From assembly GCF_002246015.1 (NCBI RefSeq), contig NZ_NOLJ01000002.1:837779-901778 (forward strand): a stretch of 64,000 bases of DNA, given 5' to 3'. This DNA is from Nostoc sp. 'Peltigera membranacea cyanobiont' 210A (GTDB lineage Bacteria; Cyanobacteriota; Cyanobacteriia; Cyanobacteriales; Nostocaceae). The notes under the pieces were generated by a model that was given only the letters and a program-made list of their open reading frames with translations, did not search any database and was not told where the DNA came from. Below are positions 36,043-44,788 of this stretch, piece after piece (positions within the stretch are counted from its first letter, which is position 1; each line of letters begins with the position of its first letter). A program made the position numbers and the translations under genes.

Positions 36043-36292
36043 AAAGGTTTATTGCAAATGAATTGCAAATGAATACGCTGCTAAATACCAAGGATTTTGC
36101 AATAAATATCGACCACAGTCCAAGCCAGGGAATAAGCCGAAAAAGTCACGATGGACAATAACTAGCACCGCAAGGCGGAATTAAAAATGAATATAGCATA
36201 AGCATTTCATTGATTTGGAATGGGTGGTTTCTTTCCGCCGTGTTGTACTAGTTAATTTATCGAAAAAATATATAAAGTCTAATTTAATAAGC

Positions 36293-36562
36293 AAAATGGC
36301 ATTTGACTTAGTCAAACCCCAGTTTGCTTACTCAAAAGCTGTGTTTGCTTTATCATTTCAGTGTTTTCAGCAAGCAAAATGACGTTTGACTTATTCAAAC
36401 CCCAGTTTGCTTTCTCATTTCAGTGTTTTCCGCAAGTAAAATGACGTTTGACTTACTCAAACCCCGGTTTGCTTTCTCATTTTGGTGTTTTCCGCAAGTA
36501 AAATAACGTTTGACTTATTCAAACCCCAGTTTGCTTTCTCATTTTGGTGTTTTCCGCAAGTA
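36293..36562. repeat. 62-bp tandem repeat, about four copies
   Basis: Units start at 36293, 36376, 36438 and 36500. The last three are exactly 62 bp apart; the first carries a 21-bp extra segment. Each unit holds the imperfect palindrome gtttgacttattcaaac and ends tttccgcaagta. Later units are over 90% identical. No coding capacity. Confidence 0.85.
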
Positions 36563-36645
36563 ATCAAGCATATTAAGAAAGCAATATGCTTGATTGCTGA
36601 CTCATACCAGTAATTCTCACAGTTATGACAACTATTTCTTTAAGA

Positions 36646-36732
36646 TTACTTTTCTCTATCTTTATCTAATGCTTCTTGGATTGCACGACGCCAAAACTCT
36701 TACGATCTTTCTTTAATTGCTTCTTTATTCAT
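36646..36732 (-). pseudogene. Relict of a tiny gene (about 28 codons, one internal stop)
   Basis: An ATG at 36732 preceded by GAGGAGG reads MNKEAIKERS, stop (TAA), then EFWRRAIQEALDKDREK and a final stop. The strong ribosome-binding site and the amphipathic continuation in the same frame suggest a small protein gene inactivated by one substitution. It could also be a 10-residue leader peptide. Confidence 0.4.
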
Positions 36733-37004
36733 TGTTTTGCCTCCTCTGCATCCCCGATATCCCCCTTTTTCGTGTTGCACCCTCCTTTTACTTTATCTCC
36801 GACATCTAGAAAAATATGTGGGATCATTTTCAGAGTATTAAAATAAATAAGGTGTGACTTATTGGCGTGAGACTATCTTGAGCATGGTAAAAAAGTATAA
36901 AAATATGCTCATATCTCTTTTTAAGTATTGCTCAATCGATTTTGAGCATATATCGAGAATTTTGACAATTATAAACGCTGTAACTATTCAATTTAGGTAT
37001 TTAT

Positions 37005-37880
37005 ATGTTTCTGGTAACTGGAGCAACGGGAGGAATTGGTCGCAGAGTTGTGCGACTCCTACGACAACGAGAACAGTCTGTGCGGGCATTTGTCCGCCTT
37101 ACCTCGCGCTATAGCGAGTTAGAACACAGGGGTGCAGAAATCTTCATCGGTGACTTGCTAGAGGAAAAATATATCCAGAAAGCTAGTCAGGGTGTGCGGT
37201 ATATTATCAGCGCCCACGGTTCTGATAGCGATGCCCTATCTTTAGATTACCGCGCCAATATTGAACTCATCGACCAGGCAAAAGCCAATGGCGTAGAGCA
37301 TTTTGTCTTCATTTCTGTACTGGGAGCCGATCGCGGTTATGAAGATGCTCCCGTTTTCAAAGCCAAACGAGCAGTAGAGCGATATTTGGCAGCTAGTGGC
37401 TTAAATTACACTATTTTACGCCCATCTGGATTAGCATCTAACTTGCTGCCACTGGTAGAAAGATTTCGGGAAACGGGATTGTATCTGCTTGTTGGCGATC
37501 GCAAAAACCGTACCTCAATTGTCAGCACTGATGATTTGGCAAAGATAGTTGTGGATTCTGTGACAGTTGAAGGCGCTCGCAACCAGATTTTACCCGTCGG
37601 AGGGCCAGAGATTTTATTACGAGAAGATATTCCCCGGATTTTTGGTCGGATTTTCGCCAAAGAACCAGTAATAATTAACTCGCCCCTATTTGTCATTGAT
37701 GGGTTACAGGGTGCATTGGGTTTATTTAATCCCAAAATCCAAAAAGCTTTGGGAACTTATCGCACATTGCTAGCAAATGAATTTTTCTGCACAAAAGATG
37801 AAATTGCCAATTTAGAGGCGATTTTTAACTTCCAATTAGAGACATTAGACAGTTTTTTGCGGCGCTATTTAGCAGTTTGA
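37005..37880 (+). CDS. NAD(P)-binding atypical SDR / NmrA-like protein
   Basis: A 291-residue Rossmann protein beginning MFLVTGATGGIGRRVVRLL, with FVFISVLGADRGYEDAPVFKAKRAVERYL and YTILRPSGLASNLLP. This is the atypical short-chain dehydrogenase group that includes Ycf39/HCF244-like and NmrA-like proteins of photosynthetic organisms. The classical Y-x3-K dyad is not evident, so it may be a sensor or assembly factor rather than a reductase. The C-terminal 70 residues (NEFFCTKDEIANLEAIF) are helical. The gene is followed by tandem repeats and then hlyD in the same direction. Confidence 0.85.
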   Translation: MFLVTGATGGIGRRVVRLLRQREQSVRAFVRLTSRYSELEHRGAEIFIGDLLEEKYIQKASQGVRYIISAHGSDSDALSLDYRANIELIDQAKANGVEHFVFISVLGADRGYEDAPVFKAKRAVERYLAASGLNYTILRPSGLASNLLPLVERFRETGLYLLVGDRKNRTSIVSTDDLAKIVVDSVTVEGARNQILPVGGPEILLREDIPRIFGRIFAKEPVIINSPLFVIDGLQGALGLFNPKIQKALGTYRTLLANEFFCTKDEIANLEAIFNFQLETLDSFLRRYLAV

Positions 37881-37885
37881 ATTAA

Positions 37886-37974
37886 ACATTAGTCATTAGT
37901 CATTAGTCATTTGTCATTAGTGAATAACAAAGGACAAATGACTAATCACAAAGGACAAAGGATAAAGGACACAA
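37886..37974. repeat. Heptamer tandem repeats upstream of the HlyD gene
   Basis: Four consecutive cattagt units, then aaggacaaatgactaatc and aaaggataaaggacac. The last copy provides an aaagga ribosome-binding-like sequence a few bases before the ATG at 37975. Confidence 0.7.
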
Positions 37975-39471
37975 ATGAAATCTTCTCTAGCTGCAAATGC
38001 TGCTCAAGCACGTCAGACAAAAGAGCGATTCGCCCAACCGGAGGAACAACTTACTTATGAATTAGGGAAGGCAGTACAGGAATTGCCGCCCCTGTACACT
38101 AGATTATTAGCGGGAACGATGACCGCCATCGTATTTGGGGCGATCGCTTGGGCGTACTTCTCGCAAATCGATGAAGTAGCAACAGCACCAGGGGAATTAA
38201 TTGCCTCCGCACAGGTAAGACCGGTGACATCCTTGGGTGGAGGGTCAATTGTCGCTGTTAAAGTACAAGAAGGCGATCGCGTTACTAAAGGTCAAATTCT
38301 GATTCAAAAAGATCCAGACTTGCAAATAACCGATGTTTCCCGCCTAGCCAAATCTACTAGATTGATTCAAGACGATTTACAACGTTTGGATGCAGAACGT
38401 GTTGGAGGCAAAACTACTGGGACGAAAGTGCAAGATGAACTTTTAAGCTCCCGCCTGCAAGACTTCCAAGCTCGTCAAGCAGCGGCGGAAGCAGAAGCAA
38501 ATCGCCAAATAGCACTCATAGATCAAGCCAAAGTCCGCTTGAGCAGGTTGCAAGATAACTTAGTTAATGCTAAAAGCAGCTTTGCAAATTCTCAAACCAA
38601 CCTTGTCAATGCAGATAGCATCCGAATTAAAATTGAAAGTAATTTAGCCCTGGCTCAAGAAAGGGAAAAAAGCCTACGTACTCTAATTACTTCTGGGGCT
38701 GTGCCTCGTGTCGATTACCTGGATGCCCAAGAAAGATTAACTCGTGCAAAGACAGAAATCACCAGAGCGCAAGATGAAGTCATCAACGCCCAGAATAGAA
38801 TTACAGAGGCTCAAGATAAAGTCACATCATTAGAAAAAGATATTGCTGCTCAAGTCCAAGAAATTCGCCAAGCAGAACAAGCTTACAACGCTGCACGCAG
38901 TCAGGCCCAGCGTGTAGCATCAGAACGCCAAAGCGAAATTTTGACGCAGTTTAATAAGCGTAAAGAAGAACTAACAACTGTTCAAGGTCAATTAGAGCAG
39001 GCGAGGAAGCAACAAGCTTTAGAAACAATTGAGGCTCCCGTAGCCGGTACAATTTATAAAGTCAAAGCCACCAAGGGGCCAGTACAATCGGGTGAAGAAT
39101 TGCTGTCAATTTTGCCGGAAGGGGAAGAAATGCTTCTAGAGGTAAAAGTTCTCAACCGCGATATTGGGTTTATTCGTCAAGGAATGAAGGCAAAAGTGAA
39201 AATGGCGACTTTTCCCTTCCAAGAATTTGGCATTGTGGATGGCGAAGTTATGCAAGTCAGTCCAAATGCAATTGCTGATAAAGAATTGGGTTTAGTTTTT
39301 CCGACGAGAATTAAGCTAAATAGACACGCAGTGAATGTTCGAGGTCAAGAAGTAGAATTTACACCAGGGATGGCTGCTACAGGTGAAATTGTCACTCGTA
39401 AAAAGTCAATTTTGACATTCATCACTGAGCCTGTGACACGGCGATTCAATGAGGCATTTTCCGTTAGGTAG
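37975..39471 (+). CDS. HlyD family periplasmic adaptor of a type I secretion system
   Basis: A 498-residue membrane-fusion protein. A cytoplasmic N-terminus (about 55 residues) is followed by one membrane segment (LLAGTMTAIVFGAIAWAYF). A lipoyl/barrel-sandwich half (GGSIVAVKVQEGDRVTKGQILIQKD) comes next, then a long coiled coil (about 140-330). The second half-motif (ETIEAPVAGTIYKVKATKGPVQSGEELLSILP) and a beta-barrel C-terminus (VKVLNRDIGFIRQGMKAKVKMATFPFQEFG) complete it. It would link an inner-membrane ABC exporter to TolC/HgdD. The matching exporter gene is at 42086-44788 on the opposite strand. Confidence 0.93.
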   Translation: MKSSLAANAAQARQTKERFAQPEEQLTYELGKAVQELPPLYTRLLAGTMTAIVFGAIAWAYFSQIDEVATAPGELIASAQVRPVTSLGGGSIVAVKVQEGDRVTKGQILIQKDPDLQITDVSRLAKSTRLIQDDLQRLDAERVGGKTTGTKVQDELLSSRLQDFQARQAAAEAEANRQIALIDQAKVRLSRLQDNLVNAKSSFANSQTNLVNADSIRIKIESNLALAQEREKSLRTLITSGAVPRVDYLDAQERLTRAKTEITRAQDEVINAQNRITEAQDKVTSLEKDIAAQVQEIRQAEQAYNAARSQAQRVASERQSEILTQFNKRKEELTTVQGQLEQARKQQALETIEAPVAGTIYKVKATKGPVQSGEELLSILPEGEEMLLEVKVLNRDIGFIRQGMKAKVKMATFPFQEFGIVDGEVMQVSPNAIADKELGLVFPTRIKLNRHAVNVRGQEVEFTPGMAATGEIVTRKKSILTFITEPVTRRFNEAFSVR

Positions 39472-39499
39472 GACAGTCTGTTAGATTAGCGACAAGTAA

Positions 39500-39723
39500 G
39501 GGTTTAGCATTGTTCATACGTGTCAACTTAATGCTAAATCCGCTTGGTGACAACGTTTTGCCCTCACCCCCGCCCCTCTCCCTTGGGGAGAAGGGAGCTA
39601 GACATTCAATTCCCCTTCTCCCTTGGGAGAAGGGGTTAGGGGATGAGGGCGTGAGGGATTTGCAAAATGCCTGTCCGATATAGTTTTCGGCTTAAGTTGA
39701 CACCAATGAGCATTGTTAAACCC
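39500..39723. repeat. 224-bp nested inverted-repeat element
   Basis: Outer 32-nt arms (39500-39531 and 39692-39723; gggtttagcattgttcat against its near complement) match at about 26 positions. Inside lies a second GC-rich inverted repeat (ccctctcccttggggagaag / ccttctcccttgggagaagg, about 39574-39637), common in Nostoc. It lies between convergent hlyD and the S8 peptidase gene and could act as a terminator or be a MITE-like element. Confidence 0.65.
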
Positions 39724-39803
39724 CTACATTTATTTACGACAGACGAGCAGTATTGAACTTAACTGCAAATCGCTATAATTTTCAAGCTATACCCAAAAAT
39801 TTT

Positions 39804-41624
39804 CTATACTGAATCTATTTGTTTTTGCATTCCCTCTAGTAGTTTGACATAATCTAGATTATTTTCATCCTGATTGCTATTCACATTGATACTGCCCAGA
39901 ATCTTCTCATAATTTTGAAATTGCAACCATAATTCTGGATTTGTTGATATGTTATTACCTTCGGCTGATATCAGATATTTTGTGGTTTCTGTAGCCTGAC
40001 CAATCACAGGGTTAAAATCAGAATTATTCCAACTAGCGATCGTCTCTGGTGTTAGATATCTTGCGCTTTCTGTAATTCCCTGACCGATTAGAGAGCCAAA
40101 ATTGGAATTATTAAAACTATTGATATTTTCTGGTGTTAAATATCTTGTAGATTCTGTAATTCCCTGACCGATTAGAGAACCAAAATTGGAACTATTAAAA
40201 CTATTGATATTTTCTGGTGTTAGATATCTTGTGGATTCTGTAATTCCCTGACCGATTAGAGAACTAAAATTGGAACTATTAAAACTAGAGTTTGCAGTTT
40301 GTGTGTTATTTCCTGCGGTTTCTGCAATCACCCGACTCGCTAGAGAACTGACATTAGAAATGTTAAAACTAGAGCTTGTAATTTGTGTGTTATTCCCTGC
40401 GGTTTCTGTAATTCCCTGACCGATTAGAGAACTAAAATTGGAACTATTTAAACTAGAGTTTGTAGTTTGTGTACTATTTCCTGCGGTTTCTGTGACAATC
40501 TGACGTACTTGGGCATCAGTCAGGTTAGAGTTAGCACTAAGCATCAGGGCAACGATACCAGCAACGTGGGGAGCAGCCATAGATGTGCCGCTATAAGTTG
40601 CATACTGATTATTCGGAACTGATGAATAAACCTTGACTCCTGGAGCTGTGACGTAAGCGATTGGATTCGTTCCAGAGCGGTTAGAGAAGTCGGCCAAATT
40701 ATTATTCTTATCTACTGCCCCAACGGCAATTCCCGACTTGGATGCATAGCGGGCGGGATAGTCTGGTGATGAGTCACCATCATTACCTGCTGCCATGACG
40801 ACAATTACTCCTTTACTGCTGGCATAGTTAATGGCTGACTCTAGAGTGCGATTAGAAGATGCGCCTCCTAAACTGAGGTTAATTACATTAGCTCCATTAT
40901 CTACAGCGTAGCGAATACCTTTAGATATGGAACTATAGGAACCAGAGCCAGAGCTATCTAAAGCTTTGACAGCCATAATCTTGGCATCGTAGGCAATACC
41001 AGTGACACCGTAGTTATTATTTTCTCCTGCGATCGTGCCGGAAACATGAGTACCATGACCGTTGTCATCTAGGGTGTTGTTGTTTTGATCGGCAAAGTTC
41101 CAGCCGTAATTATCATCAACATAGCCATTGCCATCATCATCTATACCGTTACCCGCAATTTCCTTGGTATTCATCCAAATATTATTTGTTAAATCTTCGT
41201 GGTTATAGTCAACTCCAGTATCCACAACAGCGACAACAACGCCTTTACCTGTATATCCCTGTGTCCAAACTTCCGGTGCTTTAACCATGTCTGCTCCCCA
41301 ATTATTGCCACCAAGATCGGGAACATCAGCAAAGGTATTTTTACCAATAGCTCTAGCCACTGCTGCTGCTCCATTAATCAAGCCATAGCCATTAGTGGAG
41401 TTATAATTTTGAGTGCTAAAAGTATTAGTAGTAGCGTTATTGCTATTTTCAGATTCATCGTTATTTAGCAACTGCACATCAGCATCATCTGAGTTATAGC
41501 TACTACGTCTGCTGAAGTTGAGGCTGTAGTTATCTTTTGTATTAAAGCTATCTAATGAGGAGATTGAAGTGGCATTTAGCTGTTTCTTTGACAATATATT
41601 GTTATTAACATCATCAATGTGCAT
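39804..41624 (-). CDS. Subtilisin-like S8 family peptidase with 28-residue C-terminal repeats
   Basis: A secreted-type serine protease. Catalytic residues: Asp in VVAVVDTGVDYNHEDL, His in DDNGHGTHVSGTIAGE, oxyanion Asn in VVMAAGNDG and Ser in YSGTSMAAPHVAGIVALML. I start at the ATG at 41624 (606 residues); the frame continues to a TTG at 41699 but that would be unusual. The N-terminus is Asn/Ser-rich with no Sec signal. The C-terminus has about six units of exactly 28 residues (GQGITE...NSSNFSSLI). The lack of a Sec signal and the position between type I exporter genes suggest it is a substrate of that exporter. Confidence 0.9.
   Translation of the reverse strand: MHIDDVNNNILSKKQLNATSISSLDSFNTKDNYSLNFSRRSSYNSDDADVQLLNNDESENSNNATTNTFSTQNYNSTNGYGLINGAAAVARAIGKNTFADVPDLGGNNWGADMVKAPEVWTQGYTGKGVVVAVVDTGVDYNHEDLTNNIWMNTKEIAGNGIDDDGNGYVDDNYGWNFADQNNNTLDDNGHGTHVSGTIAGENNNYGVTGIAYDAKIMAVKALDSSGSGSYSSISKGIRYAVDNGANVINLSLGGASSNRTLESAINYASSKGVIVVMAAGNDGDSSPDYPARYASKSGIAVGAVDKNNNLADFSNRSGTNPIAYVTAPGVKVYSSVPNNQYATYSGTSMAAPHVAGIVALMLSANSNLTDAQVRQIVTETAGNSTQTTNSSLNSSNFSSLIGQGITETAGNNTQITSSSFNISNVSSLASRVIAETAGNNTQTANSSFNSSNFSSLIGQGITESTRYLTPENINSFNSSNFGSLIGQGITESTRYLTPENINSFNNSNFGSLIGQGITESARYLTPETIASWNNSDFNPVIGQATETTKYLISAEGNNISTNPELWLQFQNYEKILGSINVNSNQDENNLDYVKLLEGMQKQIDSV
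39990..40500 (-). repeat. 84-bp coding tandem repeat in the S8 peptidase gene
   Basis: The tgtaattccctgaccgatta unit recurs at 40071, 40155, 40239, 40323, 40407 and 40491, each exactly 84 bp apart. A divergent copy lies near 39990 (81 bp). Two or three units near 40072-40260 are almost identical in DNA, indicating recent expansion. Confidence 0.9.
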
Positions 41625-41984
41625 AAATTTTTTCTCAAAGATAGCAACCGTTTTTTGACAGCTTGAAGCTTTGAAACCTTTACAATCAAAAGATTTCAAT
41701 CTGTGAATAGAACTTCATTCTCAATAATTACTATGGAATTTAATAAGAAAATGCTAATTTTATTACCAAAAAAAAATATGATAATTACGGTTTTTATTAA
41801 AAGTAACTTGATCGAGTAAATATTAAATATTTAAGGTGTATGAATGGAGACCAGTACAAAAATTGCAACATGGCGTTATCGATTCCTTTTGTTACTCTTA
41901 GAACTGCTGCGATCGCTAGCTATAAAAATATTTACATTACTCAGACTGGAGCAAGGGTAATTATTGAAATCAGCAAAATTAAAA

Positions 41985-42013
41985 TGGCGAACGGAGTTAT
42001 GCTCCATTCGCCA
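41985..42013 (-). terminator. Rho-independent terminator of the ABC exporter gene
   Basis: tggcgaacggag (41985-41996) and ctccattcgcca (42002-42013) form a 12-bp stem with one mismatch. On the minus strand it is followed by TTTTAATTTT. It lies 73 nt past the exporter stop. The other part of the 41625-42085 gap is AT-rich and holds the promoter of the peptidase gene. Confidence 0.65.
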
Positions 42014-42085
42014 AAGGCTATGCTTAAGCCGCTTTGCAAAGGTTTATCTTTTATGTAGCCACAAGCTTTAAGTTAGTTAAATCTA

Positions 42086-44788
42086 TTAAATGTTGGCTTG
42101 CTGCCGTTGATATAGTGACCAATACAAACCCTTTTGTTGCAACAATTGTGAGTGAGTACCACGTTCAGCAATCACACCTTGCTCCAATACCAAAATCAAG
42201 TCGGCACGTTTGAGGGGAGCAAAGCGGTGAGCAATCAGAAACACAGTACGGTTAGCGGAAATTTTTTGCAGGTTTTGCAGTACTTGTTGTTCAGTTTCAC
42301 TATCCAAGGCACTAGTAGCTTCATCCAAAACTAAAATCGGCGCTTGGGAAAGAAATAACCTTGCCAGAGCAATACGTTGTCTCTGTCCACCAGATAAAGC
42401 TGTACCGCGTTCGCCAACATTGGTTTCGTAACCGTATGGTAATTGACTAATGAAGTCGTGTGCCACGGCTAATCTTGCCGCCTCTACAACTTGCTCTGCG
42501 GTAATGTCAGGACTACCGAGAGTGATATTTTCCAAAATAGAACCGTTAAATAAAAAGTCTTCTTGGAGAACTACACTAACTTGTTGCCGCAGTGAGGCTA
42601 AATCGGCACTTTTTATATCAAAACCATCAATCAGGATGCGTCCTGATTCAATTTGATAGAGGCGTTGTAATAGCTTAGATAGGGTACTTTTCCCAGAACC
42701 ACTACGTCCGACAATACCAACAAACTGCCCTGGTTCAGCACTGAAAGAGATTCCCCGCAGAATTGCTTCAAAGTTGGGACGGTAGCGGAAAAATACTTGC
42801 TCGAAGGTGACTTGTCCTTTCAGGGGTGGCAAAACTAAGCCAGTTCCCAGTTCAGCTTCTGGGGAGACGTTGAGAATATCACCAATGCGATCTACAGAAA
42901 GTAGCACTTGTTGAAGGTTTTGCCACAACTGTACTAAGCGCAAAAGCGGGCCTGTGACTCTACCAGACAGCATTTGAAATGCAACAAGCTGTCCAATTGT
43001 GAGCTTTTGTTCAATTACTAACTTGGCACCAAACCAGAGAATCAGCATGGTGGACAAATTGGTGAGAAAATCACCAATGTTGCTGCTGATATTGGAGGTG
43101 GTAGAAGCTTTAAAGCCTGTGCGAATGAAGCGGGCAAATAAGCCTTCCCAGCGATCGCGGGCTACTGGTTCGGCTGCGTGGGCTTTAACGGAGTGAATTC
43201 CGGTGATTGTCTCTACTAGAAACGATTGACTATCGGCACTCCGGTTAAAGGTTTCGTTGAGCCAGTTACGCAGAATTGGTGTTGCAACTATCGTTAATGT
43301 GGCAAATAGTGGCAGTACTGCTAAAGCCACAAAGGTGAGTGGGACGTTATAGTAAAACATCAATGCCAGGTACACCACAGCAAAGATGCTATCCAGAATC
43401 ACAGTTAATGCTGTACCTGTGAGAAACTGACGAATTTGTTCGAGTTCCTGGACTCTTGCTACTGTGTCTCCGACGCGCCGCGACTCAAAATAAGCCAAAG
43501 GCAGACGCATCAGATGGCGAAATAGCTGTGCTGATAAACTCAAATCCAGACGGCGAGCTGTATGGGTAAAGATGAATAGGCGCAGAATACCCAGTATGGA
43601 CTCAAATATGGCTACGCATAAAAGTGCCAGCGCCATTACATCGAGAGTTGGCAAACTCCCCTGCACCATCACTTTATCAATGACGACTTGGGTAATTAGC
43701 GGTGTTGTTAACCCCAAAAGCTGCAAGGTAAAAGATGCTAACAATACTTCTGTGAGCAATCCTTTATACTTCCAAACTGCCGGGGTAAACCAACTGAGGT
43801 TAAATTTTTCTTGTTGGGATATGAGTTCTACTTGCCACAATTGTCCATCCCAAGACACCTCAACTATTGACTGCGGCAAGCTTTCACAAGTCCGTTCGGG
43901 ATTTAGAGGATTAGCGATAATTAAGCGATCGCCTTTAACTCCATAAGCCACCACCCAGGATGGACTCTGGGGTGAGTCAGAATTCCACAGCAATAAAGCT
44001 GGAAATGACAACTGTCGCAACTCACTCCAACTCACTTGTAACCGCCGCAACACTAACCCTAACTTTTCTGCTGCTTCCACAACCTGTTTTGGGCGTTGTC
44101 CTCTGAGTTGACGCTGCACCCATTCCAGTTGCACAGAATTTTCTAGTTGTTGCGCCACCATTGTTAAACACGCAGCCGCGGTGTTCCAACTGGCAACAAA
44201 CGGATAATTTGCAATGATTAGATTGGCGGCTGGGAGTCCTTTTTGGGGTTGGAGGCTGTGGGGGCTGGAAGTCCCGTCTGAGGCTGATGTTACTGAAGGA
44301 GTGCTAGAGAAGGAAAATGTCTCCCTTTCTCCCTCCATCTCTACTGGTAACACTTGCCAAAATTCCTGAATTTGTGGGTGAGAAAATTCTGCCCACAGCG
44401 CAGTGTGCCAACAAACTACTACCACTTCTTTACTAGCAGCTACAGCTTTAAAATCCGCAGATAGCTTTTGGAAATCGCCAAACCAATCCCCTGCATCTAA
44501 GGCGGCTATTGGTTTGCCAACGCCCTCTTCTCGCAAGCGGACTTTCCCAGCCACAATTAAAAATTGATAGCCACCGACATCGTTTGACCAGATTTTTTCT
44601 CCAAGACGATACTGGCGGGTTTGGCACTCATTTTCCAATCGGGATTGTTGTTCGGGAGTCAGCCAGCATAGCGGTGGCTGATTCCAAGGCAAAGAAGCTA
44701 GCACTTTTAATCGTAAAGATTCATTATCCAGAATTTTTAACTCACTTGTAACTTGACTGTCAGTTTTTGAATTTTCTCTGCTAGCCAT
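42086..44788 (-). CDS. Type I secretion ABC exporter with CNB-like and degenerate C39-like domains
   Basis: A 900-residue HlyB-type exporter. Residues about 35-155 are a cyclic-nucleotide-binding-like beta-barrel. About 190-320 is a C39-peptidase-like domain whose catalytic Cys motif (ECGxAC) reads NTAAACL and whose His is not evident, so it should be inactive, as in HlyB. The transmembrane domain (about 340-620) is followed by the NBD, with Walker A VGRSGSGKSTLSKLL, signature ALSGGQRQRIALARL and Walker B ILVLDEATSALD. The start overlaps the end of the PpiC gene by 52 nt, so the two are coupled. It probably exports intact proteins with C-terminal signals. Confidence 0.92.
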   Translation of the reverse strand: MASRENSKTDSQVTSELKILDNESLRLKVLASLPWNQPPLCWLTPEQQSRLENECQTRQYRLGEKIWSNDVGGYQFLIVAGKVRLREEGVGKPIAALDAGDWFGDFQKLSADFKAVAASKEVVVVCWHTALWAEFSHPQIQEFWQVLPVEMEGERETFSFSSTPSVTSASDGTSSPHSLQPQKGLPAANLIIANYPFVASWNTAAACLTMVAQQLENSVQLEWVQRQLRGQRPKQVVEAAEKLGLVLRRLQVSWSELRQLSFPALLLWNSDSPQSPSWVVAYGVKGDRLIIANPLNPERTCESLPQSIVEVSWDGQLWQVELISQQEKFNLSWFTPAVWKYKGLLTEVLLASFTLQLLGLTTPLITQVVIDKVMVQGSLPTLDVMALALLCVAIFESILGILRLFIFTHTARRLDLSLSAQLFRHLMRLPLAYFESRRVGDTVARVQELEQIRQFLTGTALTVILDSIFAVVYLALMFYYNVPLTFVALAVLPLFATLTIVATPILRNWLNETFNRSADSQSFLVETITGIHSVKAHAAEPVARDRWEGLFARFIRTGFKASTTSNISSNIGDFLTNLSTMLILWFGAKLVIEQKLTIGQLVAFQMLSGRVTGPLLRLVQLWQNLQQVLLSVDRIGDILNVSPEAELGTGLVLPPLKGQVTFEQVFFRYRPNFEAILRGISFSAEPGQFVGIVGRSGSGKSTLSKLLQRLYQIESGRILIDGFDIKSADLASLRQQVSVVLQEDFLFNGSILENITLGSPDITAEQVVEAARLAVAHDFISQLPYGYETNVGERGTALSGGQRQRIALARLFLSQAPILVLDEATSALDSETEQQVLQNLQKISANRTVFLIAHRFAPLKRADLILVLEQGVIAERGTHSQLLQQKGLYWSLYQRQQANI

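Larger units (their letters stand above)
36043..37004. other. 962-nt intergenic region with tandem repeats and a small relict ORF
   Basis: Contains an imperfect inverted repeat (taactagcac...ggcggaa near 36158-36180 against ttccgccgtgttgtactagt near 36235-36255), the 62-bp tandem array and a small broken ORF, each listed separately. The remainder is AT-rich leader for the SDR gene, with two gagcatat units near 36907-36950. Confidence 0.55.

Noticed and set aside
36293..36562. CRISPR array
   Set aside because: The 62-bp units are direct tandem repeats without unique spacers, and no cas gene is near.
36854..37114. Plus-strand ORF overlapping the SDR start
   Set aside because: Out of frame with the Rossmann motif of the real gene, and its sequence past 37005 is a shadow.
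39990..40500. CRISPR-like periodicity
   Set aside because: The 84-bp period is a coding repeat of 28 residues in the S8 peptidase.
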